A program made the translations under genes and the position numbers. Of a stretch of DNA of 64,000 nt, positions 9,073-18,233 are shown in pieces (positions within the stretch are counted from its first letter, which is position 1; the number at the start of each line of letters is the position of its first letter). Under the pieces are notes generated by a model. It worked only from the letters and a program-made list of their open reading frames with translations. It did not search any database and was not told the origin of the DNA. Source of the stretch: Rhizobium indicum (lineage in GTDB: Bacteria > Pseudomonadota > Alphaproteobacteria > Rhizobiales > Rhizobiaceae). The stretch is from positions 186,001-250,000 of the forward strand of contig NZ_CP054023.1 in assembly GCF_005862305.2 (NCBI RefSeq). The letters are read 5' to 3'.

Positions 9073-9579
9073 CGTTCTCTCTCCGGATCGACTGGCGGGC
9101 GATACCCACCATTTGACGAAAGCTTAATCCAGATCGCCAAACAACGCCATGGCCGGCCCCGCGGAGGCAGTCATTATGATCGCCACGCGCCGTTTCTTCT
9201 ATCGCTTTGAAAGAATTGACCAATTATGGAGCAGTAGACGAGGCCTCGCTGGGTCGTCAAAAACTTCCTATCCGCAGGTAAAAATGCAGCCGCTTCAAAA
9301 GCTTAGTTAAAATAATTGGGCGTCAACTGCGATTTTGCAGCCGATGCCTCCAAGACAATTGGAACCCTTCGTTTCGTTTGCTTGACGGAGGGCTGGCCTT
9401 AGGCGCACTCTTGGGTCTTAATGGTGTTGCTCAACAAACGTTGGCCGCCGGGGAAGAAAAGCTGAAGCAGAAAATATCATTGGATCGAGCAACATGCTCG
9501 TTCGGATCGATAGCGTATGCTTGGTTCATCTTCACCACGGCTTCGAACCGAAACAAACCTGGGAATGAGGAGTAATCAC
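9073..9579. other. Intergenic region between the two divergent Tad transcripts
   Basis: About 500 bases separate the left-reading small-protein/ATPase pair from the right-reading pilin operon. The stretch is more AT-rich than its surroundings and must hold promoters for both directions. I see no convincing gene: a 65-codon open frame near 9378-9575 begins with TTG, lacks a ribosome site and has no recognisable content. No strong inverted repeat was noticed. Confidence 0.5.
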
Positions 9580-9783
9580 ATGTTTGGTAAACTCAAGACT
9601 CTCGCAATTGCACTTCACAAGGACGAACGCGGCGACATGGCCCAGATCGTCCTGGCCGTCGCCCTGATCGTCATTCCGCTGATGCTGATCCTGCTCGCAT
9701 TCGGCAAACAGATCGGCGAATGGTTCAACGAAAAGAACACGGCGCTCTCGGATGCCGAGAGAATTCCTGAGCCGGGTCAATAA
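9580..9783 (+). CDS. Flp/Tad-type major pilin candidate
   Basis: A 67-residue protein with a short basic leader, then LHKDERG followed by a single hydrophobic helix (IVLAVALIVIPLMLILLAF) and a short acidic tail. Size, position directly before the prepilin peptidase, and the leader all fit an Flp pilin. Processing would be after the Gly of ERG. The usual Glu at position +5 of the mature pilin is missing (the mature start would be DMAQIV), so this is a divergent pilin. GAGGAG lies upstream of the ATG at 9580; an earlier in-frame start at 9517 lacks such a site. Confidence 0.7.
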   Translation: MFGKLKTLAIALHKDERGDMAQIVLAVALIVIPLMLILLAFGKQIGEWFNEKNTALSDAERIPEPGQ

Positions 9784-9796
9784 GCGGATCGGGATC

Positions 9797-10360
9797 ATGG
9801 ATACGACCTATGATCTGACCCTGATGCCTGCGGCGGCGGCTCTTGCCGTCGCCTGCACCATGACCGCGGCGGTGCTCGACCATCGCCACGGTCATATCCC
9901 GAACGCCGTCACCTATCCCTGCCTGCTTGGCGGGTTCATGTTGGCGGCAGTCAGCGGCGGTCTCGCAGGGATAGGGCTTGCCTTCGCAGGCCTCCTTGCA
10001 GCCGGCCTGATCTTCATCATCGCCTTCGCAGCCGGAAGCTGCGGCGGCGGCGACGTCAAGCTGATGGCGGCGCTCGGCGCCATTCTTGGCCTCTGGCCCG
10101 CCATCGACGTCACACTTGCATCGCTGATGGCCGGCGGCGTGATCGCCGTTTTCTCCATGGCGCGGCGTGTTCAGTGGAGCGTGCTGGCTCGAACGGTCGG
10201 ACTGTTTGCGCTTCTCCTGCCAGCCGGGTTCCGCGATGCCGCTTCGGTGCTGAAGCCGCGCGAAACCCATCATACCGTCCGCTTCGGCGTTGCCGCTGCT
10301 CTCGGACTTCTCTGGTGCCTTTTCATGCCCGATTTCACCCCTCTTTCATTCGTGAGGTAA
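9797..10360 (+). CDS. cpaA: CpaA/TadV-type prepilin peptidase
   Basis: A 187-residue polytopic membrane protein of the A24 aspartic peptidase family. The two catalytic Asp regions are visible: the Asp in DHRHGHIPN (near residue 31) and the GGGDVKL block (near residue 90). About five hydrophobic segments follow the family layout. It would cleave the leaders of the pilin and pseudopilins encoded on either side. The ATG at 9797 is chosen over an in-frame upstream start inside the pilin gene. C-terminal length is slightly greater than that of minimal CpaA. Confidence 0.88.
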   Translation: MDTTYDLTLMPAAAALAVACTMTAAVLDHRHGHIPNAVTYPCLLGGFMLAAVSGGLAGIGLAFAGLLAAGLIFIIAFAAGSCGGGDVKLMAALGAILGLWPAIDVTLASLMAGGVIAVFSMARRVQWSVLARTVGLFALLLPAGFRDAASVLKPRETHHTVRFGVAAALGLLWCLFMPDFTPLSFVR

Positions 10361-10365
10361 CGGCA

Positions 10366-11163
10366 ATGCGCGCGGAACTCGAACGCCCCATCTTCGACGG
10401 TGCCTTCTGGAGTTCGATCCTGCACTCGCGGACCTTCTGGGTCCCTCAGGATCACGGCGCGCTCCTCGGTACCTTTGCGATCGCCATGATGCTGCTTGGC
10501 TCGATGCTGCTGCTGCCGCGGCTTTCCGCCCGCCGGCGCCGGATATCGGAGCTGCACGGCGATATCTCCGGCAGCACGACGATGATGGATTTCGTCCTCG
10601 TGACACCGGTCTTCGTCTTCTTCATGTTCGTGGTCTTCCAGTTCACGATCCTGGCCAAGAACCACCTCTTCACCCATTATGCCGCCTATGCGGCGGCCCG
10701 CAGCGCCCGCGTCTATTTCTGCCCGGCTTTTCCGATCACGCTTAGAAGCATCATCGACGTCAAGACCTGCGATGACGATGCTGCCGCCGGCAAGGCCGAT
10801 CTTGCCGCCCGCCTGGCACTGATCCCGGCTGCCCCTTACGACCAGCTGAGATGCGTCGGCGCCTGCCAGCCGCCGGAAGATGCGCTGAAAAGCCTTGCCG
10901 ATGCCTCGGGCCTTTCGAAGAACTGGCGCGCGATGCGCAACCAGGCCCGCTATATGTTCGACCCGCAGAACGTCACGGTGACCGTCGACCGCGCGCCGAT
11001 GGCGCTCTATGCCGCCATCAACCGCTCGCCGCACGTGCCGGTCACCGCCAAGGTGGAAGCGCGCTTCCTGCTGCTCGAATATGCCGGCTGGGTCTTTGCC
11101 CGCGGCCAGAGGAAGGACGGCCGCTACTACACGATCTCGACGGCGGAGGTGAACCTGCTATGA
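10366..11163 (+). CDS. TadE-like pseudopilin-family protein
   Basis: A 265-residue protein with a first membrane segment at about residues 33-52 and a second hydrophobic stretch at about 73-95 (DFVLVTPVFVFFMFVVFQF), followed by a long extracytoplasmic region. The segment SGSTTMMDFVLVTPVF resembles the TadE block in which Gly is followed by an acidic-aromatic pair, although the spacing is shifted. GAGG precedes the ATG at 10366. The stop overlaps the next start as ATGA. Two Cys residues near 147 and 149 of the C-terminal half might form a disulfide. It is probably a minor pilin or assembly factor of the Tad apparatus. Confidence 0.65.
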   Translation: MRAELERPIFDGAFWSSILHSRTFWVPQDHGALLGTFAIAMMLLGSMLLLPRLSARRRRISELHGDISGSTTMMDFVLVTPVFVFFMFVVFQFTILAKNHLFTHYAAYAAARSARVYFCPAFPITLRSIIDVKTCDDDAAAGKADLAARLALIPAAPYDQLRCVGACQPPEDALKSLADASGLSKNWRAMRNQARYMFDPQNVTVTVDRAPMALYAAINRSPHVPVTAKVEARFLLLEYAGWVFARGQRKDGRYYTISTAEVNLL

Positions 11164-12797
11164 CACCGACCCTTATCAAGCGCCTGCACCGCGACGAACG
11201 CGGCTTCCTGTCGCCGATCATTCTCTACATGACGATCGCGCTCGCCCTGATGATCGTCTGGATCCTGAATACGGGACAGATGATCTACGACAAGCAGCGC
11301 ACGCAGGACACGGCGGATGCCGCAGCACTCGTCCATGCCGACTGGGAAGCCCGCTATCTCAACATCATGGCGATGAACAACGTCGCCTCCTCGCAGGCAA
11401 CCGTCGTCATGGCGACCTCGGTCGCCTTTCAGCTGACGACGGCGGAACTGGCCCTGCGCTCGGGCGCCATCCTCGCGAAACTCGCCGAATACTCTTTCAC
11501 GGATGGCTTCGGCCCGGCGTCGCTCCTGCCGCCGATGCCGCCGATGCCCCATTGCCCGGGCTGGCAGAAGGTCCCGGTCGTCGGTGGCATCATCTACGGC
11601 GCTTGCCTGGCGTTCCAGGGGGTCCGGGCGATAGGAGCCACCAAGGCGATTGCATATACGGTAAAAGCACAGATCGATTATGATCCCTGGGGCCTCATCG
11701 TGAAGTCCAGCGACATCATCGACGCCATGAATGATCTCAACGACTACCTCGTCGAGAGCTTTCCGCAGCGGGTCGGCAACGAAGCCCTGCATCTGGTGCG
11801 CCTGAACAAGTCGGATCATGTCGTCTTCCATCCGCCGTGCGAGTCCTGCAACAACGCCGGAGAGGGAGCCGGGGGTAACCTGCCGGTCGATCGCGACGGC
11901 ATCAATCCCGCCTCGGCCTATGCTGAAATGTGCCTCGCCATGACCTATGGCACCCAGGGGCAGGACCCGTTCCTCATGCGCGGCGAGTTTGCCAATCGCG
12001 GCTTCCCCAACGGCAAGGGTCCGTTGACCGCAGGTGGGGTCGACGGCAGCCATATCCGCGACTGGGTCAATCACGAGAGCGGCATCGACGATGCTTTAGT
12101 GGACTTCTACATCTTTTATGAAGCCTTTGGCCCGGCCTATTTGAGCAAGATCCCGTTCAAGGCGATCATCGAGCAATTTGGCGATCTCAGCTGGTGGCAG
12201 GAACTGCTGCTCGATGGCAGCTTCTTTATCGCCGAGGAATTCTTCGGCATCGAATTCGGCATCGTGAACCCCTTTCAGCTGCCGATCGACAAGCCACCGC
12301 GCTATTCCGACAAGCAGACAAAGGACGAGAACGATTTCACCCGCAAGTTCGAAACGATCTGGAGTGGGGTCTGCAGCCCGGCGGGCGCTGCGATTTCGAT
12401 GGCAGGCGCACTGCCCGTGATTTCCTTCCCGAAGCCTTACTGGCTGAAGGGACGCACACCTTTCAACTTCACGCCCTTTGGCGGCGAGCAACTCGACGAC
12501 TACCAGACGCTGGCGATCGTTTCGCGCGCCCCGCGCGCCCGGCTGCAGATCCGCATCTTCAAGGACAAGACACCGTCCGCCTATGCGCTCGCGCAGAGCT
12601 GGGTCCACAATTACACGGCCTTCGACCTCTACACGCAGGACTGGCTGGCATCGCTTGCGCCCGCCACGCTTGCCGACGATATCGGCGAGGTTTCGAACAC
12701 CATCAAGCAGAGCCCGGCGGCCGACAGTTTTACCGGCTTGACGCGCGTCTTCGATCAAGGAGGAGCCAATGCCTGGGCTGCCGTCAACACACACTGA
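11160..12797 (+). CDS. TadG-like protein of the Tad locus
   Basis: A 545-residue protein with leader LHRDERG, one hydrophobic segment at residues about 18-38 (IILYMTIALALMIVWIL) and a long exported portion. The segment after the helix (QRTQDTADAAALVHADW) is the conserved TadG/TadE block that follows the membrane anchor. Start and stop overlap both neighbours: the ATG at 11160 sits in ATGA with the preceding gene, and the 3' end overlaps the next gene by 29 bases. The large C-terminal region has no domain I recognise. The likely role is minor pilin or adhesin-like subunit anchored in the inner membrane. Confidence 0.75.
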   Translation: MTPTLIKRLHRDERGFLSPIILYMTIALALMIVWILNTGQMIYDKQRTQDTADAAALVHADWEARYLNIMAMNNVASSQATVVMATSVAFQLTTAELALRSGAILAKLAEYSFTDGFGPASLLPPMPPMPHCPGWQKVPVVGGIIYGACLAFQGVRAIGATKAIAYTVKAQIDYDPWGLIVKSSDIIDAMNDLNDYLVESFPQRVGNEALHLVRLNKSDHVVFHPPCESCNNAGEGAGGNLPVDRDGINPASAYAEMCLAMTYGTQGQDPFLMRGEFANRGFPNGKGPLTAGGVDGSHIRDWVNHESGIDDALVDFYIFYEAFGPAYLSKIPFKAIIEQFGDLSWWQELLLDGSFFIAEEFFGIEFGIVNPFQLPIDKPPRYSDKQTKDENDFTRKFETIWSGVCSPAGAAISMAGALPVISFPKPYWLKGRTPFNFTPFGGEQLDDYQTLAIVSRAPRARLQIRIFKDKTPSAYALAQSWVHNYTAFDLYTQDWLASLAPATLADDIGEVSNTIKQSPAADSFTGLTRVFDQGGANAWAAVNTH

Positions 12798-13446
12798 GCC
12801 TATGAGCGGTCCTCCCGGCCGCGGGCTGCTGATGCGGCTGCACCGCGACAAGCGCGGCCTGGCCTCGATCGAATTCGTGCTCGCCGCGCCGGTCATCCTG
12901 CTGATCGTGATTTTCGTCATCCACGCGAACAAGATTTCCACCAAGAAGGTCGGAACCATGGTGGCGATGCGCAACGCCGCCTTCGCTGAGGCGAATGGGC
13001 TGGACTGCACGTCGGATTTCTCGAACGCCTTCCCGATCCCGGCTTTGCCGGCACTGCCCGGACGCGACGCCATGAGCTGCTCGCGCACGCCATCGCATGA
13101 AGGCGGCGGCGACCCTCAGCGCACCTTTGTCTGGGACGACGTACAGAATACCTTAAAGAACGGCCGCGATTTCGGCGATATGGTCGGCGACCTCGCCAAT
13201 GAAAAGCCGCAGCTCGTCACCGCGACGGCCGACCGGATCTACAAGTTCAGGGATTCCGACGATCTCGATACGATCAGGAGCCTCCGCTGGAAGGACGCGT
13301 TCACGGTCGACGACTCGACGCTGTTTGCCTCCCAAAACAACGATACCACGAGCCGCGGCTACGATCCGACGCTGCGCCGGGAAATCCGCGATGTGGCCGA
13401 CGATTCCGGCGATCTGTTCGACGGCGTCTTTCCGGGAGCGAAATAA
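12769..13446 (+). CDS. TadE-family pseudopilin
   Basis: A 225-residue protein. AAGGAGGA lies just upstream of the ATG at 12769, so this start is well supported although it lies within the previous gene. The motif LHRDKRG followed by LASIEFVLAAPVILL is a textbook class IVb prepilin site: cleavage after Gly with Glu at +5 and Phe at +6. One membrane helix follows, then a soluble domain rich in Asp and Arg of unknown function. It is expected to be processed by the CpaA peptidase of the same operon. Confidence 0.82.
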   Translation: MPGLPSTHTEPMSGPPGRGLLMRLHRDKRGLASIEFVLAAPVILLIVIFVIHANKISTKKVGTMVAMRNAAFAEANGLDCTSDFSNAFPIPALPALPGRDAMSCSRTPSHEGGGDPQRTFVWDDVQNTLKNGRDFGDMVGDLANEKPQLVTATADRIYKFRDSDDLDTIRSLRWKDAFTVDDSTLFASQNNDTTSRGYDPTLRREIRDVADDSGDLFDGVFPGAK

Positions 13447-13447
13447 G

Positions 13448-14386
13448 ATGAGACAGGGCTCGCGCATCTCTTTTCGTCTCGTCGGCCATCTCGCCGGCCA
13501 TCTCACCGGTTTACTGTTCGTCATCGGGCTCGCCGCCGCCATGGCCACACCTGTTCGCGCCGAAATCTACAAGGATTTCAAAGTGACGCTGAATTCGATG
13601 CTGGCCGGCATCCTCGGCGCGCCGGAGCGGGCGCCGCGCGATCTCGTCATCAACGGCCAACCGCTTGAATTCACGCCCTACCAGAGCGATCGCAGCATTT
13701 CCGATATCACCGACGAATGGCTGCGGATGTTGGCCGCCAATACGAGGCCTGCCCTGCCGAAAAGCAGCGACAAGGAAGAGCTGACCGCCGTCATTGCCGC
13801 CAACATGCTGATCGTCCCGAAGACGAGCCGCATCCGCGACGATCTCGCCGTGGTGGTGCGGTTCTTCGATGGCGACGGCGAGGCAGCCCTCGACTATCTC
13901 CGCCGGCAGGATCCTAAAAATCCTTCGGCAAGAGCGCCGATCCCAGGCGTCTCGATCATGATCCGCCGTCCCGCCGATGCGCCGAGGACCGAGGTGCTGA
14001 TGAGCCGCTTCGAGGATGTCGCCTCGACGCTGCCGGCCTTCGCGGCTCCGGCCGACGTCAGCAAGCTGCCGATGTCGCTGCGTCCGCCGGCCGGTGTCGA
14101 GGTGCTGAGCGATATCGGCGATCGCGACAAGGGCCACACGTCGCGCACGGTCGTGTCGAAAGGCGCGCTGTCGGCCTCGCGCTGGTCCGATCAGCGCGCC
14201 GATCTGCTTGCCCGCGACGGCTTCACCATCGAGACGCCGCCGGCGCAGCGCGGCGGGGTCACTGCCCTTTACGGCAGGCGCGGCAGCGTCGAGGCCAATG
14301 TTCTCTACACCCGCAGCAAGACCGACGGCCGGACCGTCGAAGTCATTCAAATCAGGCAACCCTTCGTAGGGGGAATAACACCATGA
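13448..14386 (+). CDS. Secreted hypothetical protein of the Tad locus
   Basis: A 312-residue protein starting one base after the previous stop. Residues 1 to about 38 form a signal peptide (LTGLLFVIGLAAAMATPVRA, then cleavage). The mature part carries no motif I recognise; it has the phrase RDLVINGQPLEFTPY near the start and a basic, Arg/Asp-rich body. Its end overlaps the cpaB start by four bases, so it belongs to the operon. A periplasmic assembly factor or pilot protein is a reasonable guess from position alone. Confidence 0.7.
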   Translation: MRQGSRISFRLVGHLAGHLTGLLFVIGLAAAMATPVRAEIYKDFKVTLNSMLAGILGAPERAPRDLVINGQPLEFTPYQSDRSISDITDEWLRMLAANTRPALPKSSDKEELTAVIAANMLIVPKTSRIRDDLAVVVRFFDGDGEAALDYLRRQDPKNPSARAPIPGVSIMIRRPADAPRTEVLMSRFEDVASTLPAFAAPADVSKLPMSLRPPAGVEVLSDIGDRDKGHTSRTVVSKGALSASRWSDQRADLLARDGFTIETPPAQRGGVTALYGRRGSVEANVLYTRSKTDGRTVEVIQIRQPFVGGITP

Positions 14387-15339
14387 ACTGGAAGCTCATC
14401 GCGGCTGTCATCGTCGGGCTCATCACCGGCGTTCTGCTCTATTTCTGGACCGAGAGCGTCAAGAACGAACAGACGGCCTATGCCTTCATGCGGCTCCAGC
14501 CCGACAGGAAGGTCACGCGAGGACAGGCGATCACGCCCGACATGCTCGCCGAACCGGTGATGCTGCCGGAAAGCTTCGGGGCGCTGGCCAAACTCGCGGT
14601 TCCCGCTGCCAGCGCCTATCAGGAATGGCTGAAGGACAGGACGGCTGCGAGCGATATTCCGGCCGGCTCGGTGCTGCTCTTCCAGTATTTCGACGATACC
14701 GACGGCGGACGCCTGACGACGATGATCGCGCCCGGCAAGCGGGCGCTGACCCTTCCCGTCAACGCGGCCGCGGCCGTCGGCCATTTCGTCGAGCCGGGCA
14801 GCTATGTCGATATCCTCGGCACGGTCGACGAACCGGTCGAGCCCGTGGCGCCGGCCGCCGCGACCCAGCCGGGCGCTCCTGGCCAGCCCGCCGCCGTGCC
14901 AGGTCAGCCTGCCGCCCCGGGTCAGGCGCCGGCCATGGCCGGACAGCCGCAGGCTCCAGCCCAGCCGCAGTCGCCGGTCGAGCAGATGCTGAAGAACTAT
15001 CTCACCCAGTATCCAGGCGCCGACGAGAACGATGTCAACGCCTACCGCAAACAGGCGCAGGATTATAAACTCGGCATAAGCTCGCGCACCCGCGTCGTCA
15101 CCCGCACTTTCCTGCAGAATGTCAAAGTGCTGGCCGTCGGCGCGGCGACGACGGCGGAGGGCGCGGTCACCAAGGCCAACAGCACCTACAACAATGTGAC
15201 CGTCGAAGTGACGCCGTCGGAAGCTGAAATGCTGATTTTTGCCATGGGCCAGTCGAACGGCAGCCTGAACCTCGTGCTGCGCAATCCGGCCGACAATACC
15301 GTCGAGGACCTGCCGAGCATCAACTGGACGCGCATGTGA
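14383..15339 (+). CDS. cpaB: CpaB/RcpC pilus assembly protein
   Basis: A 318-residue protein. It has an N-terminal membrane anchor (residues about 4-20), then a SAF-type segment (KVTRGQAITPDMLAEPVML) and the CpaB core (PGKRALTLPVNAAAAVGHFV, PGSYVDILGTV). An Ala/Pro/Gln-rich low-complexity insert occupies about residues 150-205. A second core block (VEVTPSEAEMLIFAMGQS) ends the protein. CpaB/RcpC normally works in the periplasm with the outer-membrane secretin, yet no secretin gene is visible here. The start overlaps the previous stop as ATGA. Confidence 0.88.
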   Translation: MNWKLIAAVIVGLITGVLLYFWTESVKNEQTAYAFMRLQPDRKVTRGQAITPDMLAEPVMLPESFGALAKLAVPAASAYQEWLKDRTAASDIPAGSVLLFQYFDDTDGGRLTTMIAPGKRALTLPVNAAAAVGHFVEPGSYVDILGTVDEPVEPVAPAAATQPGAPGQPAAVPGQPAAPGQAPAMAGQPQAPAQPQSPVEQMLKNYLTQYPGADENDVNAYRKQAQDYKLGISSRTRVVTRTFLQNVKVLAVGAATTAEGAVTKANSTYNNVTVEVTPSEAEMLIFAMGQSNGSLNLVLRNPADNTVEDLPSINWTRM

Positions 15340-15359
15340 CCGCCGCGGGGGAATGAGCC

Positions 15360-17258
15360 ATGCTGTTGAAGATTTCCTATGAGGACGGCAGCGGTCGGGA
15401 GGTGATCCCGCTCTCGGCGAACGAGACCTATTTCGTCGGCGAAAGCAGCACGCTGACCCTGCCCGCCGGCGCGGGCGTCGTGCGGCTGCGCGGCAGCCAC
15501 GTCTCTTCGCCGCAATTCGTGCTGCGAAAGTCCGGTCAGGGCTGGTCGGTGCAGCATCACGGCCGCAACCCGACGCGCGTCGACGATCAGCCGCTTCGGG
15601 CCGGCATGCCGGTTGCGGTATCGGCCGGCATGTCGATCTGGGTGCCGAACGTCACGATCGAACTCGTCGAGCCGGCCGCGGCCGCCGAAGTGGTCACGCA
15701 ATTTCCAGATCAGGAACGTGTGCTCGCCCTGCAGATGGAAATTCACGAACGCCTGCTGAAGGACACGCAATATGACCGGCTGGTGAAATCTTCCGATTTC
15801 GGCCGCGAGGACACGCGAAATCGAATCCGCGAGCGCCTCGACATGTTCATCAAGGAGGCGCTCGACGCAGCACAGCAGGATCTCGTCATCCTCGTCATCA
15901 AAAACGCCGTCTATCGGTGGCTGGCAAAACGCATCGCCCGCACGGGCCGGCGTGATGCGTCGTCGAATGCCGCAAGCCTCTCGCGTGAGGAGCAGGACAA
16001 TCGCCGTCTCTTCGACGTCGGCAAGGCACTGATTTCGGCCCTTCAGCTCAAGCTGAACTTCGAATCCACCCGCTCCGATTTTGCCCAGCTCGACACGCGG
16101 TTCAGTGCCGCCTTCCAGTCCCGGCAGGCTCTTTTCAACGCCGGCGACCGTTACGAGATCGCCCATATGCACCTGCGCTCCAATATCGAGGAGCTGATGT
16201 ACCGCTGGGGGACGATCTCCGAGCTGATGGATCTCGACGTCATCTCGGAAATCATGGTGACGCGTTATGACGAGATCTACGTCGAAAAATTCGGCCTGCT
16301 GGAACGCTATCCCTTCGCCTTCGCCAATGAACGGCAGCTGATGAAGGTGATCGAGCGCATCGCCGTCGATTCGAACCGCTCGATCAACGAGAGCGAGGCG
16401 ATGGCCGACTTCCGCATGCCGGACGGCTCACGTGTCAACGCGGTCATTCCGCCGCTGGCGGTCAAGGGCGCCTGCCTCACCATCCGCAAGTTCGGCGGCA
16501 AGTCGCGGCTCGACATCAGCAAGCTGGTGACCGCCGGCGCGCTCAGCGAGCCAATGCGCGCCTTCCTCGAGGCTGCCGTCCGATCACGCAAGAACATCGT
16601 CGTCTCAGGCGGCACCGGCTCCGGCAAGACCACGCTCTTGAACAGCCTGTCGCAATTCATTCCGGTCGGCGAGCGCGTCGTTGCCGTCGAAGACACGTCC
16701 GAACTGCAGCTCGACGGCATCCATGTCGTCTATCTGCAATCGCGGCCGAAGACGGCGGAGTCCGAAACCAGCGTCACCATCCGCGACCTCGTGCGCAACG
16801 CGCTGCGCATGCGCCCCGACCGCATCATCGTCGGCGAGTGCCGCGGCGCCGAGGCGATCGACATGCTGCAGGCCATGAACACAGGCCATGCCGGCTCGAT
16901 GACGACGGCGCATGCCAACACGCCGCAGGACATGATGACCCGCCTGGAGGTGATGGTGCTGCAGGGCCAGAGTTCGCTGCCTGTCATGGCGATCCGCCAG
17001 CAGATCGTTGCCGCCGTCGAGCTCGTCGTGCAGTTGAACCGCCTGGCGAACGGGCGGCGCGCCGTGACCGAAATATCGGAGGTGATCGGCATCGATCCGG
17101 ATACCGGCCTCATCATCGTCGAGCCGATCTTCAATCTCGTCGGCCGCGCCGGTGGCCAGGCCGTGCATGCCTTCACCGGCTACCTGCCGAGCTTCGTCGC
17201 CGAGCTCGTCGAGTTCAACGACGACGGCGAGATCGAGAAACTGGATATGTTCGTCTAG
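15360..17258 (+). CDS. FHA-like domain fused to CpaF/TadA ATPase
   Basis: A 632-residue ATPase that is longer than usual CpaF. Residues about 1-105 look like a degenerate FHA fold: GESSTLTLPAG, SHVSSPQFVLR and GRNPTRVDDQPL occupy the positions of the GR, S-x-x-H and N loops. Residues about 170-600 are CpaF: Walker A GGTGSGKTTLL (Lys423), Asp box VEDTSELQL, RPDRIIVGECRG and the His box NTGHAGSMTTAHAN. FHA domains bind phosphothreonine peptides, so motor activity may respond to phosphorylation; several binding residues are not conserved, so binding is uncertain. The 3' end runs into a palindromic repeat. Confidence 0.85.
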   Translation: MLLKISYEDGSGREVIPLSANETYFVGESSTLTLPAGAGVVRLRGSHVSSPQFVLRKSGQGWSVQHHGRNPTRVDDQPLRAGMPVAVSAGMSIWVPNVTIELVEPAAAAEVVTQFPDQERVLALQMEIHERLLKDTQYDRLVKSSDFGREDTRNRIRERLDMFIKEALDAAQQDLVILVIKNAVYRWLAKRIARTGRRDASSNAASLSREEQDNRRLFDVGKALISALQLKLNFESTRSDFAQLDTRFSAAFQSRQALFNAGDRYEIAHMHLRSNIEELMYRWGTISELMDLDVISEIMVTRYDEIYVEKFGLLERYPFAFANERQLMKVIERIAVDSNRSINESEAMADFRMPDGSRVNAVIPPLAVKGACLTIRKFGGKSRLDISKLVTAGALSEPMRAFLEAAVRSRKNIVVSGGTGSGKTTLLNSLSQFIPVGERVVAVEDTSELQLDGIHVVYLQSRPKTAESETSVTIRDLVRNALRMRPDRIIVGECRGAEAIDMLQAMNTGHAGSMTTAHANTPQDMMTRLEVMVLQGQSSLPVMAIRQQIVAAVELVVQLNRLANGRRAVTEISEVIGIDPDTGLIIVEPIFNLVGRAGGQAVHAFTGYLPSFVAELVEFNDDGEIEKLDMFV

Positions 17259-17354
17259 AGCGGTTCAGGTTTTCGCGGAAGCGCAAAACCGCTCTAAGTT
17301 TTTGTTTTTACGCAATTCCCCAGCAAAAGCGCTGCACACTTTTCCTGGAATTGC
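17257..17354. repeat. Mosaic palindromic intergenic repeat inside the Tad operon
   Basis: Two inverted repeats in tandem. AGAGCGGTT at 17257-17265 pairs with AACCGCTCT at 17287-17295 and is followed by a T-rich run; GCAATTCC at 17312-17319 pairs with GGAATTGC at 17347-17354. The first arm begins at the stop codon of the FHA-CpaF gene. The TTTTTGTTTTTACGC stretch and the GCGCTGCAC segment between the arms have counterparts in the repeats at 38.4-38.6 kb, so these belong to one rhizobial family. The hairpin plus T-run could attenuate expression of tadB and the genes after it. Confidence 0.75.
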
Positions 17355-17369
17355 TCTGAGGGGGAAGCC

Positions 17370-18233
17370 ATGGATATCAGCATTCTGCAGATTTTTACGG
17401 TCGCCCTCGGCGCTGTGACGGCGGGATTGCTCGTCTGGGGCGCGCCGGTGCGCTGGCCGGCGCCGCTGCTGCGCGCCACCGAACGCGACATTGCGCTCGC
17501 CAGCGAGGCGGCGCAGGTCTTCGGGCGCGATGCCGTTCCGCCCTATACGATGATCCTCGCCTACGGCATCACGGCGATCGTCGTCTTCATCGTGATCTCG
17601 CTGATCTTCGGGCCGATCTTCGGTTTCGTCGTCGCCATCCCGGTCGCCTTCTTCCTGCCCAAGGGCTTGATCCGGTATTTCCTGCAGCGGCGCTGGCTGC
17701 AGATCGAATCGCAGCTTCCCTATGCCGTCGACCAGATCGTCTCGGCGGTGCGCACCGGCAAGCCGCTTGCCGTCGCCGTCAATGCGGTGGCCGATACCGG
17801 CCAGATGCCGGCCTCGCGCGAATTCGAGCGCATCGCCCGCGAACAGAAGCTTGGCATCGGCCTGGTCGAGGCGCTCGACCGCCACGGCCGCACTGTGCCG
17901 AGCCTGCACTTCAAGATGGTCGATGCGGCCCTCGGTCTCTTTGCCCGCCAGGGCGGCGACATTTCCGAGCCGCTGACGGAAATGTCGAAATCCTTCAAGG
18001 AAATTTGGAAGCTCGATCAGAAGATCACCACCTCATCGTCGCAGGCGCGCATGAACTTCCGCGTCGTCAATGGCGGCGCGCTGTTCATGATCCTGCTGAT
18101 CTTCTTCGGCCAGCCCGAGTTGATCGACAAGGTCTTCGGCAACGCCATAGGCATCGTCATCGCGATCGTCGGCGCCATTCTCTATGCGACCGGCTTCTTC
18201 TGGATGCGCTCGATGATGAAGGTGTCGGTATGA
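17370..18233 (+). CDS. tadB: TadB-type inner-membrane platform protein
   Basis: A 287-residue protein of the T2SSF (GspF-like) family. An N-terminal membrane segment, two adjacent segments at about residues 55-95 and a C-terminal pair at about 225-280 flank the cytosolic helical domain, which carries LPYAVDQIVSAVRTGKPLA and the later EPLTEMSKSFKEIWKLDQKI. Together with TadC it forms the base on which the CpaF ATPase acts. The stop overlaps the tadC start as ATGA. Confidence 0.88.
   Translation: MDISILQIFTVALGAVTAGLLVWGAPVRWPAPLLRATERDIALASEAAQVFGRDAVPPYTMILAYGITAIVVFIVISLIFGPIFGFVVAIPVAFFLPKGLIRYFLQRRWLQIESQLPYAVDQIVSAVRTGKPLAVAVNAVADTGQMPASREFERIAREQKLGIGLVEALDRHGRTVPSLHFKMVDAALGLFARQGGDISEPLTEMSKSFKEIWKLDQKITTSSSQARMNFRVVNGGALFMILLIFFGQPELIDKVFGNAIGIVIAIVGAILYATGFFWMRSMMKVSV

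Noticed and set aside
9378..9575. 65-codon frame between the divergent Tad transcripts
   Set aside because: TTG start, no ribosome site and no coding-like features.
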